Below are positions 14,952 through 23,651 of a DNA stretch of 64,000 nt, piece by piece (position 1 is the stretch's first letter; every line of letters starts with the position of its first letter). The notes below the pieces were generated by a model, which was not told the origin of the DNA, did no database searches, and saw only the letters and a program-made list of their open reading frames with translations. Source of the stretch: Psychrobacillus sp. FSL K6-4046. Its GTDB lineage: Bacteria; Bacillota; Bacilli; Bacillales_A; Planococcaceae. The stretch lies in the NCBI RefSeq assembly GCF_038624605.1, contig NZ_CP152020.1, positions 930,001-994,000 on the forward strand, in the 5' to 3' direction. Both the position numbers and the translations under genes were made by a program.

Positions 14952-16037
14952 TTAAATAACATGTCTTAAAGAATCATATACAATTGTGATACACTTTTCT
15001 AACCGACGGGATCGGTTATTCTCATCTACTATGTGAAGGCTAATACCGTACTCATTAAATAAGCTTTTCAATTGTTCATTGTCCTGTAACCTCTGTTTTT
15101 GTGAGACAGGAAGTCTGGTTCCATCCATTTCATACTCATTATGAGGTTCTAAGTAAATGTAAGTATCTATTTGATTTACTCGACTCTTAATCATTTCGCT
15201 CAAAACTGCGCTTTTTTCGCCGATACTTTTTATTCGGAAAAACTGGGTGTATGTTTCCTCCGTATCAATAAAGAGCACTTTATTGGCTGTAGGCACTGCT
15301 TGCAAAATAGCATAGCTATGTCCAAAAGCGATTTGATGGAAGTCCTCCGGCATGTCGATATCAAAACAACCATTGATGTTATCGTAGAAGGCTCTACCGT
15401 ATTCTTCTACAAGGTTCGTTTGAAAGTGAGCAGCTAGTAGCTTAGCCATCGTTGACTTGCCTGTAGACTCTACTCCGCATAAGCAAATTCTTTTAACGTA
15501 TGATTCCCTTACAGCTGGAGGTAGCATTTCCCAATACGAATAGACACCTTTATCTCGTATTTCTGTTGCGGAGATAGGATATTGGGTACTCAGTCTATCA
15601 AAAAGGATATGCTCACTATCTGGAAAGTACATATTAAAATAATCTTCATAATCAGCTTCACTACTAAACACATATTCTAATTTTCCACCAAGCTTTTGAA
15701 GCAATTCCTCATTGGCCTGCTTAACTAATGGATCTGTCATATACCCGTCTGAACGACGCTCATAGTGAGACAGCACACGAACATTCGGCATATCTTTTGT
15801 GGCTTTAGTAACCCAACGCTCTCTTAGACGAGGAGACACCCATTTAAAATTACTGTTTAGACACAGGTCTTACTCATAGGCTTCATCGTAGCCTACAACT
15901 ACAAACAACACATCTACTAGCGAAGCAGCTTTTATAATACAGCTGAGATGACCCATTTGAAAAGGTAGAAACTTACCTCCATAATAGCCAAATGTTAAGT
16001 TTGGATCATACTCGTTAATTGGAAGGCCGTAGTTCAT
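14952..16037 (-). pseudogene. nadR: nadR, NMN adenylyltransferase/nicotinamide riboside kinase, interrupted by a stop codon
   Basis: The minus strand encodes a full-length NadR-like bifunctional protein in one frame, broken by a single TAA at 15872-15870. The first part (ATG 16037, AAGGAG upstream) holds the adenylyltransferase start with GYYGGKFLPFQMGHLS and VVVGYDEAYE. After the stop the frame continues DLCLNSNFKWVSPRLRERW without shift, then the kinase domain with Walker A GVESTGKST and FIDTEETYTQFF. NadR phosphorylates nicotinamide riboside and converts NMN to NAD. The rest of both domains looks unspoiled, so this is either a very recent nonsense mutation or a sequence error. GTG 15839 could start a kinase-containing fragment. 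It overlaps pnuC by 23 bp. Confidence 0.85.
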
Positions 16038-16737
16038 ACGCTTCTCCTTCAAGATTATGTTGCGCTCTGTGCATTTTCAGCCAGTTTACATATCCGTAAA
16101 TAGAGTTCACTAAAAATGCCGACCACATAACAAGCATTGACCAGTCATTTCCGCCCGTTTTTGTAAGTGTGATCACCCAAAGGACAATTGTTAATCCATT
16201 GACAGCGATCCAAAGCACCCATTGCTCTGCATAACGTTTAAGCATCAATATTTGAGCTAGAACAGATAACACAACTGCAGCTGAATCTAATCGAACCTGT
16301 TGGCCACCAATAGCATTTAAAAGGTAGGCATAAGATATAGACGCTACAATAGAGATAACAATTATATACATCCATCCTTTTTTGTCTAATCGTTTTACAG
16401 AGACGTCTTCGCCAATTGCCTGAACTTTCGTTAGGTTTTTTCTCCATAAATAGATTCCGATAAACTGTATTGGAAAATAGAACAGTCCATTCAGCATAGA
16501 CTCCCCGTATAATCCATACGTATAGGTGATGTAGGCATAAGTAGACGTGTTTACAATACCAAAATAATAATTACTAATTTTCCCCTTTGCTACCAATACC
16601 ACACAAAGCATACCTGTTAGTGAGCTTATTAGACCTAATAATGAATCCTTCCAAGCAAAAAACAAATAAATATTAACTAACGTAAATACACCCAACCAAA
16701 CTTTTTCAAATAAAGTCCAGTCCTTGAACATTCTCAT
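16015..16737 (-). CDS. pnuC: Nicotinamide riboside transporter PnuC
   Basis: A 240-residue membrane protein of the PnuC family with about seven transmembrane helices. The conserved segment NYYFGIVNTSTYAYITYTYGLYGE and the following FYFPIQFIGIYLWRKN are characteristic. PnuC facilitates diffusion of nicotinamide riboside; the kinase NadR traps it by phosphorylation. The gene immediately precedes and overlaps nadR. ATG 16737 is favoured by AAAGGAG six bases upstream; GTG 16740 is an alternative. If nadR is truly broken the imported riboside may not be used efficiently. Confidence 0.9.
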   Translation of the reverse strand: MRMFKDWTLFEKVWLGVFTLVNIYLFFAWKDSLLGLISSLTGMLCVVLVAKGKISNYYFGIVNTSTYAYITYTYGLYGESMLNGLFYFPIQFIGIYLWRKNLTKVQAIGEDVSVKRLDKKGWMYIIVISIVASISYAYLLNAIGGQQVRLDSAAVVLSVLAQILMLKRYAEQWVLWIAVNGLTIVLWVITLTKTGGNDWSMLVMWSAFLVNSIYGYVNWLKMHRAQHNLEGEAYELRPSN

Positions 16738-17195
16738 CACTCTCTCCTTTATTCATCATGTTATTCTCCCCTACAATAATTCCATACAATCCTCAGGAGG
16801 TTCTTGCAAATAAGTAAAAATTACCCTCCTTTATAAGAAAATGTATCGAACAATAAAACAATAGATTATTCTGAGAATAAATACAATATCCTTTGAAAAA
16901 TAAATTTTTAAAATGTCACCACCACAATAGGAGAGGCTTAAAAAATAGGATTGTGGTATGAATTCTTTGGGTGTATGAAGAATAATAAAGAAAGATTTGA
17001 TATGATAAGAGAAGAACTTTTTAAGCCCAGTGGTAATATGTCAAGCGAAAAAAAGAAATGAATTGGAAATTACTTAAGTGATACTTTCCAAATGAACACT
17101 TTTTGCGCATACCAAATAAACCTCTCATTTTTCTGCTTTTAAAAAAGAAAAAAATGGAAGTTATTTAACGGGTGAAAGGTTGTGAGTTGGTTAAC
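16738..17195. other. Intergenic region between pnuC promoter and IS110 element
   Basis: The region holds the pnuC promoter on the minus strand and the unresolved right edge of the IS110-type element. A 28-codon ORF (16975-17061, beginning MKNNKERFDMIREELFKPS) is followed by open sequence in other frames and could be a remnant of a broken gene, but has no clear ribosome binding site. Nothing else is recognised. Confidence 0.3.
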
Positions 17196-18431
17196 TCAGT
17201 CTCTCCTTTCTGGTGGTATGTACAGCTGATTCGTGCGTAGTAGCGAATGCACGAGGCGTACTAGTTTTCTAGCGGTTAAGACGAGAGCGCGTTTATGTTG
17301 GTGCTTGGTTACTTCTTGGTATTTCTTTTGATAAAAGGCTTTATATTCAGTGTCATATTTACGTACCGCATCTGCTGCTTGTACAAGATAATACCGTAGG
17401 TATTTATTGCCGGTTCGCATCCGGCTAGTATTTTCGGCTTCAAATTCGCCAGATTGATACTGTGTCCAAACGAGTCCAGCATATTTCGCTAATGCGTGGT
17501 GGTCATCAAAACGCTTGATATCTCCAATTTCGGCGAGCAAGCCGGCTGCGTACACGGGTCCAATGCCTTTTACGGAAGTTAATGTTTGGGTGAAACCTTT
17601 CATCATACGCTCGATTTCCTTATCCAAACGTTTGACTTGGGATTCCATATGGCGAATCGTACTTAAAATCACGGATAGTGAGATGTTAACGGGATCAGCC
17701 ATGGCCTTGTCTAATCGAAAGGAATTACGTGCAAGCTTTTGAAGATATTTAGCGATTTCTTCTGGCTCGGCAAAACGTTTTTTGCCTTTCTCCTGTAAGA
17801 ACTCAACCAGTTCTTCTAAAGGCATCTCGGCAATGGTTTCCGGATCTAGCTCTTCAATGACAGCGAGACTGGTCGTACCGAATGTATTCGAGAACGGGTT
17901 ATCTTGGCGTAGGCCACTAAACTTTAAAAACAGTTGGTTCATCATGTAGGTTTTATTACGTGCAACTTCATGCATTAGATGGAATCGGGTACGTGTTAAA
18001 CGACGAAGTGCTTCATATTGTAAGGTTTCTTGCATTTCATGTGGCAGACGTCCAAAGCGTAAATGATCCGCAATTACCCAGGCGTCAATTCGATCGTTTT
18101 TCGGTAACGTATCGTACCCCTTTTTAAAGCGAGATACTTTACGTGCATTTAACATATAAACCGCTGTTTGAAACGTTGGTTCATAATTGTGCAATTGATT
18201 CTTTAAATAATGAGCAACGTGCCAGCTATACTGGTCTGTCGCTTCTAATCCAATTTTAATATGTTCGCACTGATTTTTTTCCGCTGTTCCTAAAAGCTTT
18301 TGAATTAAGGTGTTCGCACCTTCTGTATCATTGGAAACAGAAAAATCAGCGAGCGTATGTCCCTCTCCATGCATGAAATGGACATGATGGGAGCGCAAAC
18401 TCACGTCGATACCGACTAGCATTTGTGACAT
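17196..18431 (-). CDS. IS110 family transposase
   Basis: A 411-residue DEDD transposase. The N-terminal RuvC-like domain begins LVGIDVSLRSHHVHF and includes GLEATDQYSWH and KNDRIDAWVIADHLRFG. The C-terminal Transposase_20 part has LTSVKGIGPVYAAGLLAEIGD and TGNKYLRYYLVQAADAVRK, including the serine-domain region. ATG 18431 is chosen because AGGAGGTGAT lies 8 bp upstream. The gene appears full length. IS110 elements insert without terminal repeats and are guided by an RNA made from their non-coding end, which here would be the region upstream of the start codon. Confidence 0.92.
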   Translation of the reverse strand: MSQMLVGIDVSLRSHHVHFMHGEGHTLADFSVSNDTEGANTLIQKLLGTAEKNQCEHIKIGLEATDQYSWHVAHYLKNQLHNYEPTFQTAVYMLNARKVSRFKKGYDTLPKNDRIDAWVIADHLRFGRLPHEMQETLQYEALRRLTRTRFHLMHEVARNKTYMMNQLFLKFSGLRQDNPFSNTFGTTSLAVIEELDPETIAEMPLEELVEFLQEKGKKRFAEPEEIAKYLQKLARNSFRLDKAMADPVNISLSVILSTIRHMESQVKRLDKEIERMMKGFTQTLTSVKGIGPVYAAGLLAEIGDIKRFDDHHALAKYAGLVWTQYQSGEFEAENTSRMRTGNKYLRYYLVQAADAVRKYDTEYKAFYQKKYQEVTKHQHKRALVLTARKLVRLVHSLLRTNQLYIPPERRD

Positions 18432-18463
18432 GCCAATCACCTCCTAAGGTGGGATTAATCAAG

Positions 18464-18713
18464 ATTGTCTCAGACCTGGGTGCCCATCAGAATCATCGAT
18501 GTCTGCCTCGTTATTAGCAATCAAAGTGAAAGAAGACCAAAATGAGCGCTACACTCTCTTCTTCCTCAGCGTCGCAGCCAGTGGTTAGACCTTCCATAAT
18601 GAACGATGGGTAGCAGGCTTATTAAGCAGTGCACTAAGTGCCCGCAAGGGGGAAAAGCTATTTCCTGTGTCAACCTTGTCCGTTCCATTGTCTCATGGGC
18701 ACGGTCTGAGAGA
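18464..18713 (-). ncRNA. Candidate bridge-RNA region of the IS110 element
   Basis: On the minus strand, upstream of the transposase, lies about 250 nt of GC-richer sequence closed by a long-range inverted repeat. The segment at 18465-18482 (CTCAGACC plus GTGCCCAT) is complementary to ATGGGCAC plus GGTCTGAG at 18697-18713, with a 3-nt bulge. The interior has further potential hairpins. IS110-group elements produce a structured guide (bridge) RNA from this end, so position and structure fit. The loops that pair with target and donor were not resolved. Confidence 0.55.
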
Positions 18714-18734
18714 AAAGTAGATTGAAATAAAAAA

Positions 18735-18774
18735 GGACGAAGTACTGAAATGGAGCATCCTCCAATCTTCGTCC
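18735..18774 (-). terminator. Terminator-like hairpin, minus strand
   Basis: GGACGAAG and CTTCGTCC form the outer stem, with inner GGAGGATGCTCC pairing. On the minus strand it is followed by TTTTTTATTT. It would block transcription entering the IS110 element from the right, though no gene end lies nearby. Confidence 0.6.
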
Positions 18775-18783
18775 AAACGATAT

Positions 18784-18985
18784 GAAGTTAGGCAACTCAA
18801 ATAAGCAGGTAAGCACCTGTCAGCTTTATTTAGTCATGTTAAAAATAGACTTTTCCTTTTTGGCTCCCTCGGTAAAGCAGGGGTCAAACAGGTAAAACAT
18901 AAAAAGGGTGAGGGAGCCAAGAGGCGACCACTTCCTATAGGAAATCCAACAGATCCTCCAGCTGTCCGGATCAACTGGAAATTCT
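18784..18985. other. Structured intergenic region upstream of the two-component operon
   Basis: Several inverted repeats lie in a row. There is a hairpin around AGGTAAGCACCT (18811-18822) flanked by AAATAAGC and GCTTTATTT. A perfect 11-bp pair, TTGGCTCCCTC (18860-18870) and GAGGGAGCCAA (18910-18920), follows, then a perfect 12-bp palindrome TTCCTATAGGAA (18932-18943). It matches no riboswitch that I recognise and may be a leader RNA or a remnant of a mobile element. Confidence 0.35.
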
Positions 18986-19027
18986 ATCGGAAAGAGCTCT
19001 TATTACTAATATACGAGGGGGATTACT

Positions 19028-19732
19028 GTGGACACACACCGAGTGCTAGTAGTGGAAGACGATAAGAAAATTGCAGCACTACTGGCAGATACATTAAGAA
19101 AATATCACTATGAAGTACATACTATAGAAGACTTTGACCATATAATTGAGGAATTTACAGCCTTTGATCCACACATTGTTTTGCTTGATGTGAATTTACC
19201 TTCGTATGACGGCTATTATTGGTGTAGACAATTAAGACAGCTTACGACTTGTCCGATTATTTTTGTTTCGGCAAGATCAGGTGAAATGGATCAGATTTTC
19301 GCTTTAGAAAATGGGGGAGACGATTTTATTACGAAGCCTTTCCATTATGAAATCGTCCTAGCTAAAATACGAAGCCATTTAAGAAGGACTTATGGGGAGT
19401 ACGCAGCAAAGCAGGAGGAGAGAATCGTCCGAGCTGGAAAGCTTCAGCTTTTCTTGGAGCGGATGGAGCTACATATCGGGAAGGAAGAAATACCTCTTCA
19501 AAAGAAAGAGTGTACCATACTAGAATTATTGTTAAGAAACTATCCTAAAGTAGTGACACGGGAGCAACTATTAGAAGAGCTCTGGGATGACCAGTCCTTT
19601 GTTGATGAGAACACATTGAATGTGAACATGACAAGAGTCCGTAAAAAGCTTGCGGATTACCATGTGAGCTCCACCATTGAAACGGTACGAGGAGCAGGTT
19701 ATCGCTTAAACCTTAGTTCGGAGGAATCCTGA
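19028..19732 (+). CDS. OmpR/PhoB family response regulator, BceR-like
   Basis: A 234-residue response regulator. The receiver domain (about 1-115) has the acidic pair ED-D at 10-12, phosphoacceptor Asp54 in IVLLDVNLP and the KPF switch lysine. A winged-helix DNA-binding domain follows (about 135-230; ending ETVRGAGYRLN). It starts at GTG 19028 after a GGGGG ribosome binding site and is followed after one base by the sensor kinase gene. Gene order and the downstream FtsX-type transporter identify it as the regulator of a Bce-type antimicrobial peptide resistance module. Confidence 0.88.
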   Translation: MDTHRVLVVEDDKKIAALLADTLRKYHYEVHTIEDFDHIIEEFTAFDPHIVLLDVNLPSYDGYYWCRQLRQLTTCPIIFVSARSGEMDQIFALENGGDDFITKPFHYEIVLAKIRSHLRRTYGEYAAKQEERIVRAGKLQLFLERMELHIGKEEIPLQKKECTILELLLRNYPKVVTREQLLEELWDDQSFVDENTLNVNMTRVRKKLADYHVSSTIETVRGAGYRLNLSSEES

Positions 19733-19733
19733 T

Positions 19734-20759
19734 ATGTTTCGTTTATTTATAAAAGAACATTCTATCTTTATCATATTTCAAATTTTCCTTGTGTTATTTA
19801 TCATGCTCCTTTATTGGCTGGATGGCTTTCGAAACGTTGATACTGCCGTATACTCAATCGTCATTAGCACCATCCTAACACTTACCTTTTTAGGGACGCT
19901 TTTTATAAAAAAAATGTCGTTTTATAAAAAAATACTATCTGTTCCAAACAAAATAGAGGTAGTCTTGCAAAAAGAAGGATACTCCCCCGAAGTAAGACAG
20001 GTGGAGACCTATTTGCAGCACATCTATCGTTTATATCAAAAAGAGGTACAGCTTTTATATGCAACTCAAAACAGGCATCTGCAATTTATGAACAGCTGGG
20101 TTCATCAAATGAAAACTCCAATTTCTGTTTTAGAAATGATGGGACAAAATGGGGAACAGATGGACTCTAAAAGTGTTCTCGAGGAAACGGATCGATTGAA
20201 GCGAGGATTAGAAGCCGTACTTATGAATGCCAGGCTTGATACCTTTGAAGAAGATATGCACATAGAACAAGTGAATTTAAGGCAAGTTGTGGCAGAAGAG
20301 GTTTCTAAGAATAAGCGATTGTTTATTAGTCATCGAGTTTATCCAGTCATTGAAATGGAAGATGATTGTTTAATCGCGACGGATTCTAAATGGATCCGTT
20401 TTGTTATTGCTCAATTTATAACAAATGCTGTTAAATACACGATGAAGGAAAATAAAAAGATATTTTTTGAAACTACTTTAGAGGACGAAAAAGTAGTATT
20501 GAGTGTGAGGGATGAAGGGATTGGTATCCCGGCCTCTGATATAAAACGTGTGACCAAAGCCTTTTTTACGGGCGAGAATGGACGTAAAAGTGGGGAATCT
20601 ACTGGAATGGGATTATATTTAGCTCAGGAAATCTGTAATCGTTTAGGTCACAAGATGAGCATCAAGTCGATACTTGGTGAAGGGACGACCATATCGATCC
20701 TATTTGAGAAGTTAGATTCTAAGGAAAGGGATGACAAGGATGTCGATATTAGTTCTTGA
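19734..20759 (+). CDS. Intramembrane-sensing histidine kinase, BceS-like
   Basis: A 341-residue kinase with two N-terminal transmembrane helices (about 10-29 and 38-58) separated by almost no extracellular loop, the hallmark of intramembrane-sensing kinases. The phosphoacceptor His124 is in NSWVHQMKTPIS. An HATPase domain follows with NAVKYT, DEGIGIP and GMGLYLAQE. Such kinases do not bind peptide themselves; they sense flux through the partner ABC transporter, encoded just downstream. The end overlaps the ATPase gene. Confidence 0.88.
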   Translation: MFRLFIKEHSIFIIFQIFLVLFIMLLYWLDGFRNVDTAVYSIVISTILTLTFLGTLFIKKMSFYKKILSVPNKIEVVLQKEGYSPEVRQVETYLQHIYRLYQKEVQLLYATQNRHLQFMNSWVHQMKTPISVLEMMGQNGEQMDSKSVLEETDRLKRGLEAVLMNARLDTFEEDMHIEQVNLRQVVAEEVSKNKRLFISHRVYPVIEMEDDCLIATDSKWIRFVIAQFITNAVKYTMKENKKIFFETTLEDEKVVLSVRDEGIGIPASDIKRVTKAFFTGENGRKSGESTGMGLYLAQEICNRLGHKMSIKSILGEGTTISILFEKLDSKERDDKDVDISS

Positions 20760-21513
20760 TGATATAACGAAGGTTTATGAAGGAAAAATAGCTCACCTTG
20801 CCATTAATCAGCTTAGCTTTGAAGTGGAAAAGGGAGAGTTCCTTGCAGTAATGGGTCCATCAGGAAGTGGAAAAACTACTTTACTGAATATAATTTCCAC
20901 TATTGACCGACCAACCTCTGGGGATTTCTTTATAGACGGCTTAAACCCGCTGGAGCTGAAAAAGGATGATTTGTCTTTATTTAGAAGAAGACAGCTTGGA
21001 TTCGTATTTCAGGATTTCAACCTTCTCCCAGCGCTTACTGTAGAGGAAAATATGATTCTCCCTTTAACCTTAGATGGGCAGCCTGTAGGGACAATGAGGG
21101 AAAAAGTCATTGAGATAGCGGAATCGTTGGATCTAATGAATATTCTAGAAAAGAGACCAGCAGAGATCTCTGGTGGTCAGGCGCAAAGAACTGCGATAGG
21201 AAGAGCTTTGATACATGGGCCGTCTATTATTCTTGCGGACGAGCCAACCGGGAATCTAGATTCTAAATCAGCACGTGATGTATTAGAAATATTAACTCAA
21301 GTTAATCAGATGAGTAATACGACCATTGTTATGGTAACTCACGATCCGATAGCAGCAAGTTATTGCGATCGAGTGCTATTTATCAAGGATGGAGAGTACT
21401 TTAACGAGATTTATAAGGATGATCGAAGACAAACCTTCTTCCAGAGAATATTAAACGTCCTTTCTCTCTTAGGTGGAAACGTTAACGATTTAAACTCTTT
21501 GCGAATGCCTTGA
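20731..21513 (+). CDS. Bce-type ABC transporter ATP-binding protein
   Basis: A 260-residue ATPase of the MacB/LolD type. It has Walker A GPSGSGKTT (about 42-50), Q-loop FVFQDFNLLP, signature ISGGQAQRTAIGRAL and Walker B IILADEPTGNLDSK. It pairs with the large FtsX-type permease downstream to remove cell-wall-active peptides such as bacitracin-like compounds from their lipid targets and to signal to the kinase. It begins within the kinase gene; both ATG 20731 and ATG 20740 are plausible after AAGGAAAGGG. Confidence 0.9.
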   Translation: MTRMSILVLDDITKVYEGKIAHLAINQLSFEVEKGEFLAVMGPSGSGKTTLLNIISTIDRPTSGDFFIDGLNPLELKKDDLSLFRRRQLGFVFQDFNLLPALTVEENMILPLTLDGQPVGTMREKVIEIAESLDLMNILEKRPAEISGGQAQRTAIGRALIHGPSIILADEPTGNLDSKSARDVLEILTQVNQMSNTTIVMVTHDPIAASYCDRVLFIKDGEYFNEIYKDDRRQTFFQRILNVLSLLGGNVNDLNSLRMP

Positions 21514-21550
21514 TAATTTTCGAAAGATGAAAGTTAGGTGGAAATGTAAA

Positions 21551-23485
21551 ATGACCTTTCAACAATTTGCTTATCATAATGTCATAAGGAACAGCAGGAT
21601 ATATGCAGCTTTTTTTCTAGCTAGTAGCTTTTCTGTTATGGTGTTCTTCGTCTATACGATGTTAATGTTTCATCCAAAGATTGAGGATCAGTTTTTACGT
21701 GATATAGCATTTGGTGGAATGCTGATTGCTGAGATTATATTAATCATTTTTACATTGTTTTTTTTATTTTATTCGATGAGTGCCTTCATACAGGCTAGGT
21801 CGCATGAGTTTGGCGTACTACTGAATCTTGGGATGCAAAAGCAACAGCTAGGTCGGATGATTTTTATAGAAACAATGCTATTAGGACTTATATCTGTTAC
21901 TGTCGGCATATTCTTTGGCTTTTCATTTTCCAAGTTCTTTTTTATGGTTATCCGAGAGCTTTTTTTACTCGATAGCCTTCCTTTGTATGTATCTTGGAAG
22001 CCATTTGCATTAACAATCATCGTTTTTGTTACGATGTTTGTCGTGATTTCTTTTAGCAGTGTCGTTTTTATACGTAAGAAAGATATCATCCAGCTTCTAA
22101 GAGGATATAGTAATGACGAGGAGCCGACTGCATATAAAAAATGGAGAGCATTACTGGGGTTTGTCCTCATTTTATCTGCCTACGGACTTGTTATATTCTC
22201 GGCATTTCAAATGCATATTGCCCTTAGCTTCGTCATTGTGACATTAGCATTTTGGGGAACGTATTACTTTTATACGGACAGCATCCTCTACCTGCTACAG
22301 GTCATTCGAAACAAAAGAAAACTTTATTGGCGGTCTTTTCGGTTAATCGCTTTCGCAGATGCATCGATTAAAATTCGAGAGAATGCCAAAATGTTTTTCG
22401 TTGTAACAATTGTATCCTGTATAGCCTTTCTTTCAGTGGGAATCGTTACTTCGTTTACTTCCTTTACCGCACAGTTTAGAGAGTTAAACCCTGTAAGTAT
22501 TTTCTACTCTAGTGATTGGAATAACCCCTATGAACAAGAGCATGTGACGAAGCTAACCAAGGAGTTGCAGAATGAAGGGCTTTCTTATGATTTAGTTAAA
22601 TTTAACCTGAAGAAGCAGACGTCCTCTAGTACAGGAGAGACGGTCAACGTCATTAGAGAATCAGAAGTCAATAGCCTTGCACTTGCACTCAAACTTCCTT
22701 TTGTTGATTTGCTACCGGGACAGGCATTGTTAGTGCCCAATACAGAAGAGGACTTTGGAAGTATCCGAGTGGAAAATGAACAGACAGTGTTAGAGGAAAG
22801 TAATATTCCTCTTCGTATTCAGGATATTTACAATAAGTTAATTTTTCCTTCCCTAGCAATCAAAGATCGCACAATCATTATTAGTGATGAAGACTTTTCA
22901 TTAATAACAGAACCATTGGCAGGGTATGAGGACCAGCAATCGAGAATGACCTTTTATGCCTTCCATATTTCTGAATGGCTCCGTACGAAAGAAATTGGTA
23001 CTAGTTTAGACGAATTAATGAGTGAAACTGTTAGTTCTACTGGTATAAATTCCAATCCTTTTTATTACGTAAACCCAGGGTTGAACTATTCCATTATTCG
23101 CGCGACCTTCTCATTACTTCTATTCACGGGGCTATTAGTTGCTGCAGTACTAATCCTAGCTGCAGGTAGCTTTGTTTACTTCAAGCTATACACAGATTTG
23201 GAGAGAGACAAGAAGCAATATGATGTGCTGAGAAGAATGGGAGTAACAGATAGAGAGCTAGTGAAAATCGTTAATAGGCAGCTAATTCCGCAATTCTTTT
23301 TACCTTGGGGACTAGCAATGATTCATAGCACCTTCTCCTTCTTATTTTTACAGGCGTTTTGGGTGGATCTAGCTGCAGTTTCCATAGCAAAAGAAATGCT
23401 AATAGTTTTAATCGTGTTTACCATTATCCAGCTGTCCTATTTCTATTTAATAAGATGGAGATATATTGCCCATATTCAAGAATAA
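21551..23485 (+). CDS. Bce-type ABC transporter permease (FtsX-like)
   Basis: A 644-residue permease with about ten transmembrane helices arranged as in BceB. One helix is followed by two FtsX-like groups, with a large extracellular domain of about 200 residues (about 305-515) between helices 7 and 8 that recognises the peptide-lipid complex. ATG 21551 is chosen because AGGTGG lies 9 bp upstream; ATG 21527 has no ribosome binding site. It is the last gene of the four-gene module and is followed by a terminator-like hairpin. Confidence 0.88.
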   Translation: MTFQQFAYHNVIRNSRIYAAFFLASSFSVMVFFVYTMLMFHPKIEDQFLRDIAFGGMLIAEIILIIFTLFFLFYSMSAFIQARSHEFGVLLNLGMQKQQLGRMIFIETMLLGLISVTVGIFFGFSFSKFFFMVIRELFLLDSLPLYVSWKPFALTIIVFVTMFVVISFSSVVFIRKKDIIQLLRGYSNDEEPTAYKKWRALLGFVLILSAYGLVIFSAFQMHIALSFVIVTLAFWGTYYFYTDSILYLLQVIRNKRKLYWRSFRLIAFADASIKIRENAKMFFVVTIVSCIAFLSVGIVTSFTSFTAQFRELNPVSIFYSSDWNNPYEQEHVTKLTKELQNEGLSYDLVKFNLKKQTSSSTGETVNVIRESEVNSLALALKLPFVDLLPGQALLVPNTEEDFGSIRVENEQTVLEESNIPLRIQDIYNKLIFPSLAIKDRTIIISDEDFSLITEPLAGYEDQQSRMTFYAFHISEWLRTKEIGTSLDELMSETVSSTGINSNPFYYVNPGLNYSIIRATFSLLLFTGLLVAAVLILAAGSFVYFKLYTDLERDKKQYDVLRRMGVTDRELVKIVNRQLIPQFFLPWGLAMIHSTFSFLFLQAFWVDLAAVSIAKEMLIVLIVFTIIQLSYFYLIRWRYIAHIQE

Positions 23486-23499
23486 AATATGCATGAAAG

Positions 23500-23533
23500 A
23501 ATGGGGCAGGGTTATTACTCTGCTCTCATTTTG
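23500..23533 (+). terminator. Terminator-like hairpin after the Bce module
   Basis: AATGGGGCAG pairs with CTGCTCTCATT through G-T pairs and one bulge, then TTTTG. It is moderately strong. Confidence 0.55.
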
Positions 23534-23568
23534 CTTTGGAAGCAAATGGTGCAAACCTTCATTTTATA

Positions 23569-23597
23569 TTGAATTGTCAAAACTTTTCTTATATAAT
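23569..23597 (+). promoter_or_regulatory. Promoter of lcfB
   Basis: The -35 element TTGAAT (23569-23574), a 17-bp spacer and the -10 element TATAAT (23592-23597) match the vegetative sigma consensus. The FadR-type box begins 15 bp downstream of the -10. Confidence 0.65.
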
Positions 23598-23611
23598 TAA
23601 GTTGGGGATTA

Positions 23612-23629
23612 TGAATGACTGTTCATTCA
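23612..23629. promoter_or_regulatory. FadR-type operator upstream of the acyl-CoA ligase
   Basis: TGAATGACTGTTCATTCA is a palindrome with 7-bp arms that fits the B. subtilis FadR consensus TGAATGANTANTCATTCA with one mismatch in the centre. It lies just after the promoter, where bound FadR would block transcription until long-chain acyl-CoA releases it. B. subtilis lcfB is a known FadR target. Confidence 0.85.
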
Positions 23630-23651
23630 AGAAAGATGGGAGCTGTAAAAA

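Larger units (their letters stand above)
17160..18720 (-). mobile_element. IS110-type insertion sequence (ends approximate)
   Basis: The element comprises the DEDD transposase gene and its long 5' non-coding end. IS110 elements lack terminal inverted repeats and usually do not duplicate the target, so the boundaries cannot be read from one copy. The left limit is set just after the stop codon and the right limit after the structured region ending near 18713. Confidence 0.6.

Noticed and set aside
16975-17061. 28-codon ORF beginning MKNNKERFDMIREELFK
   Set aside because: Composition looks protein-like, but it has no ribosome binding site and stops early. Kept only as a note in the intergenic entry.
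18441-18720. Terminal inverted repeats of the IS110 element
   Set aside because: The inverted repeat seen is internal to the non-coding end and does not bracket the transposase; IS110 elements lack such termini.
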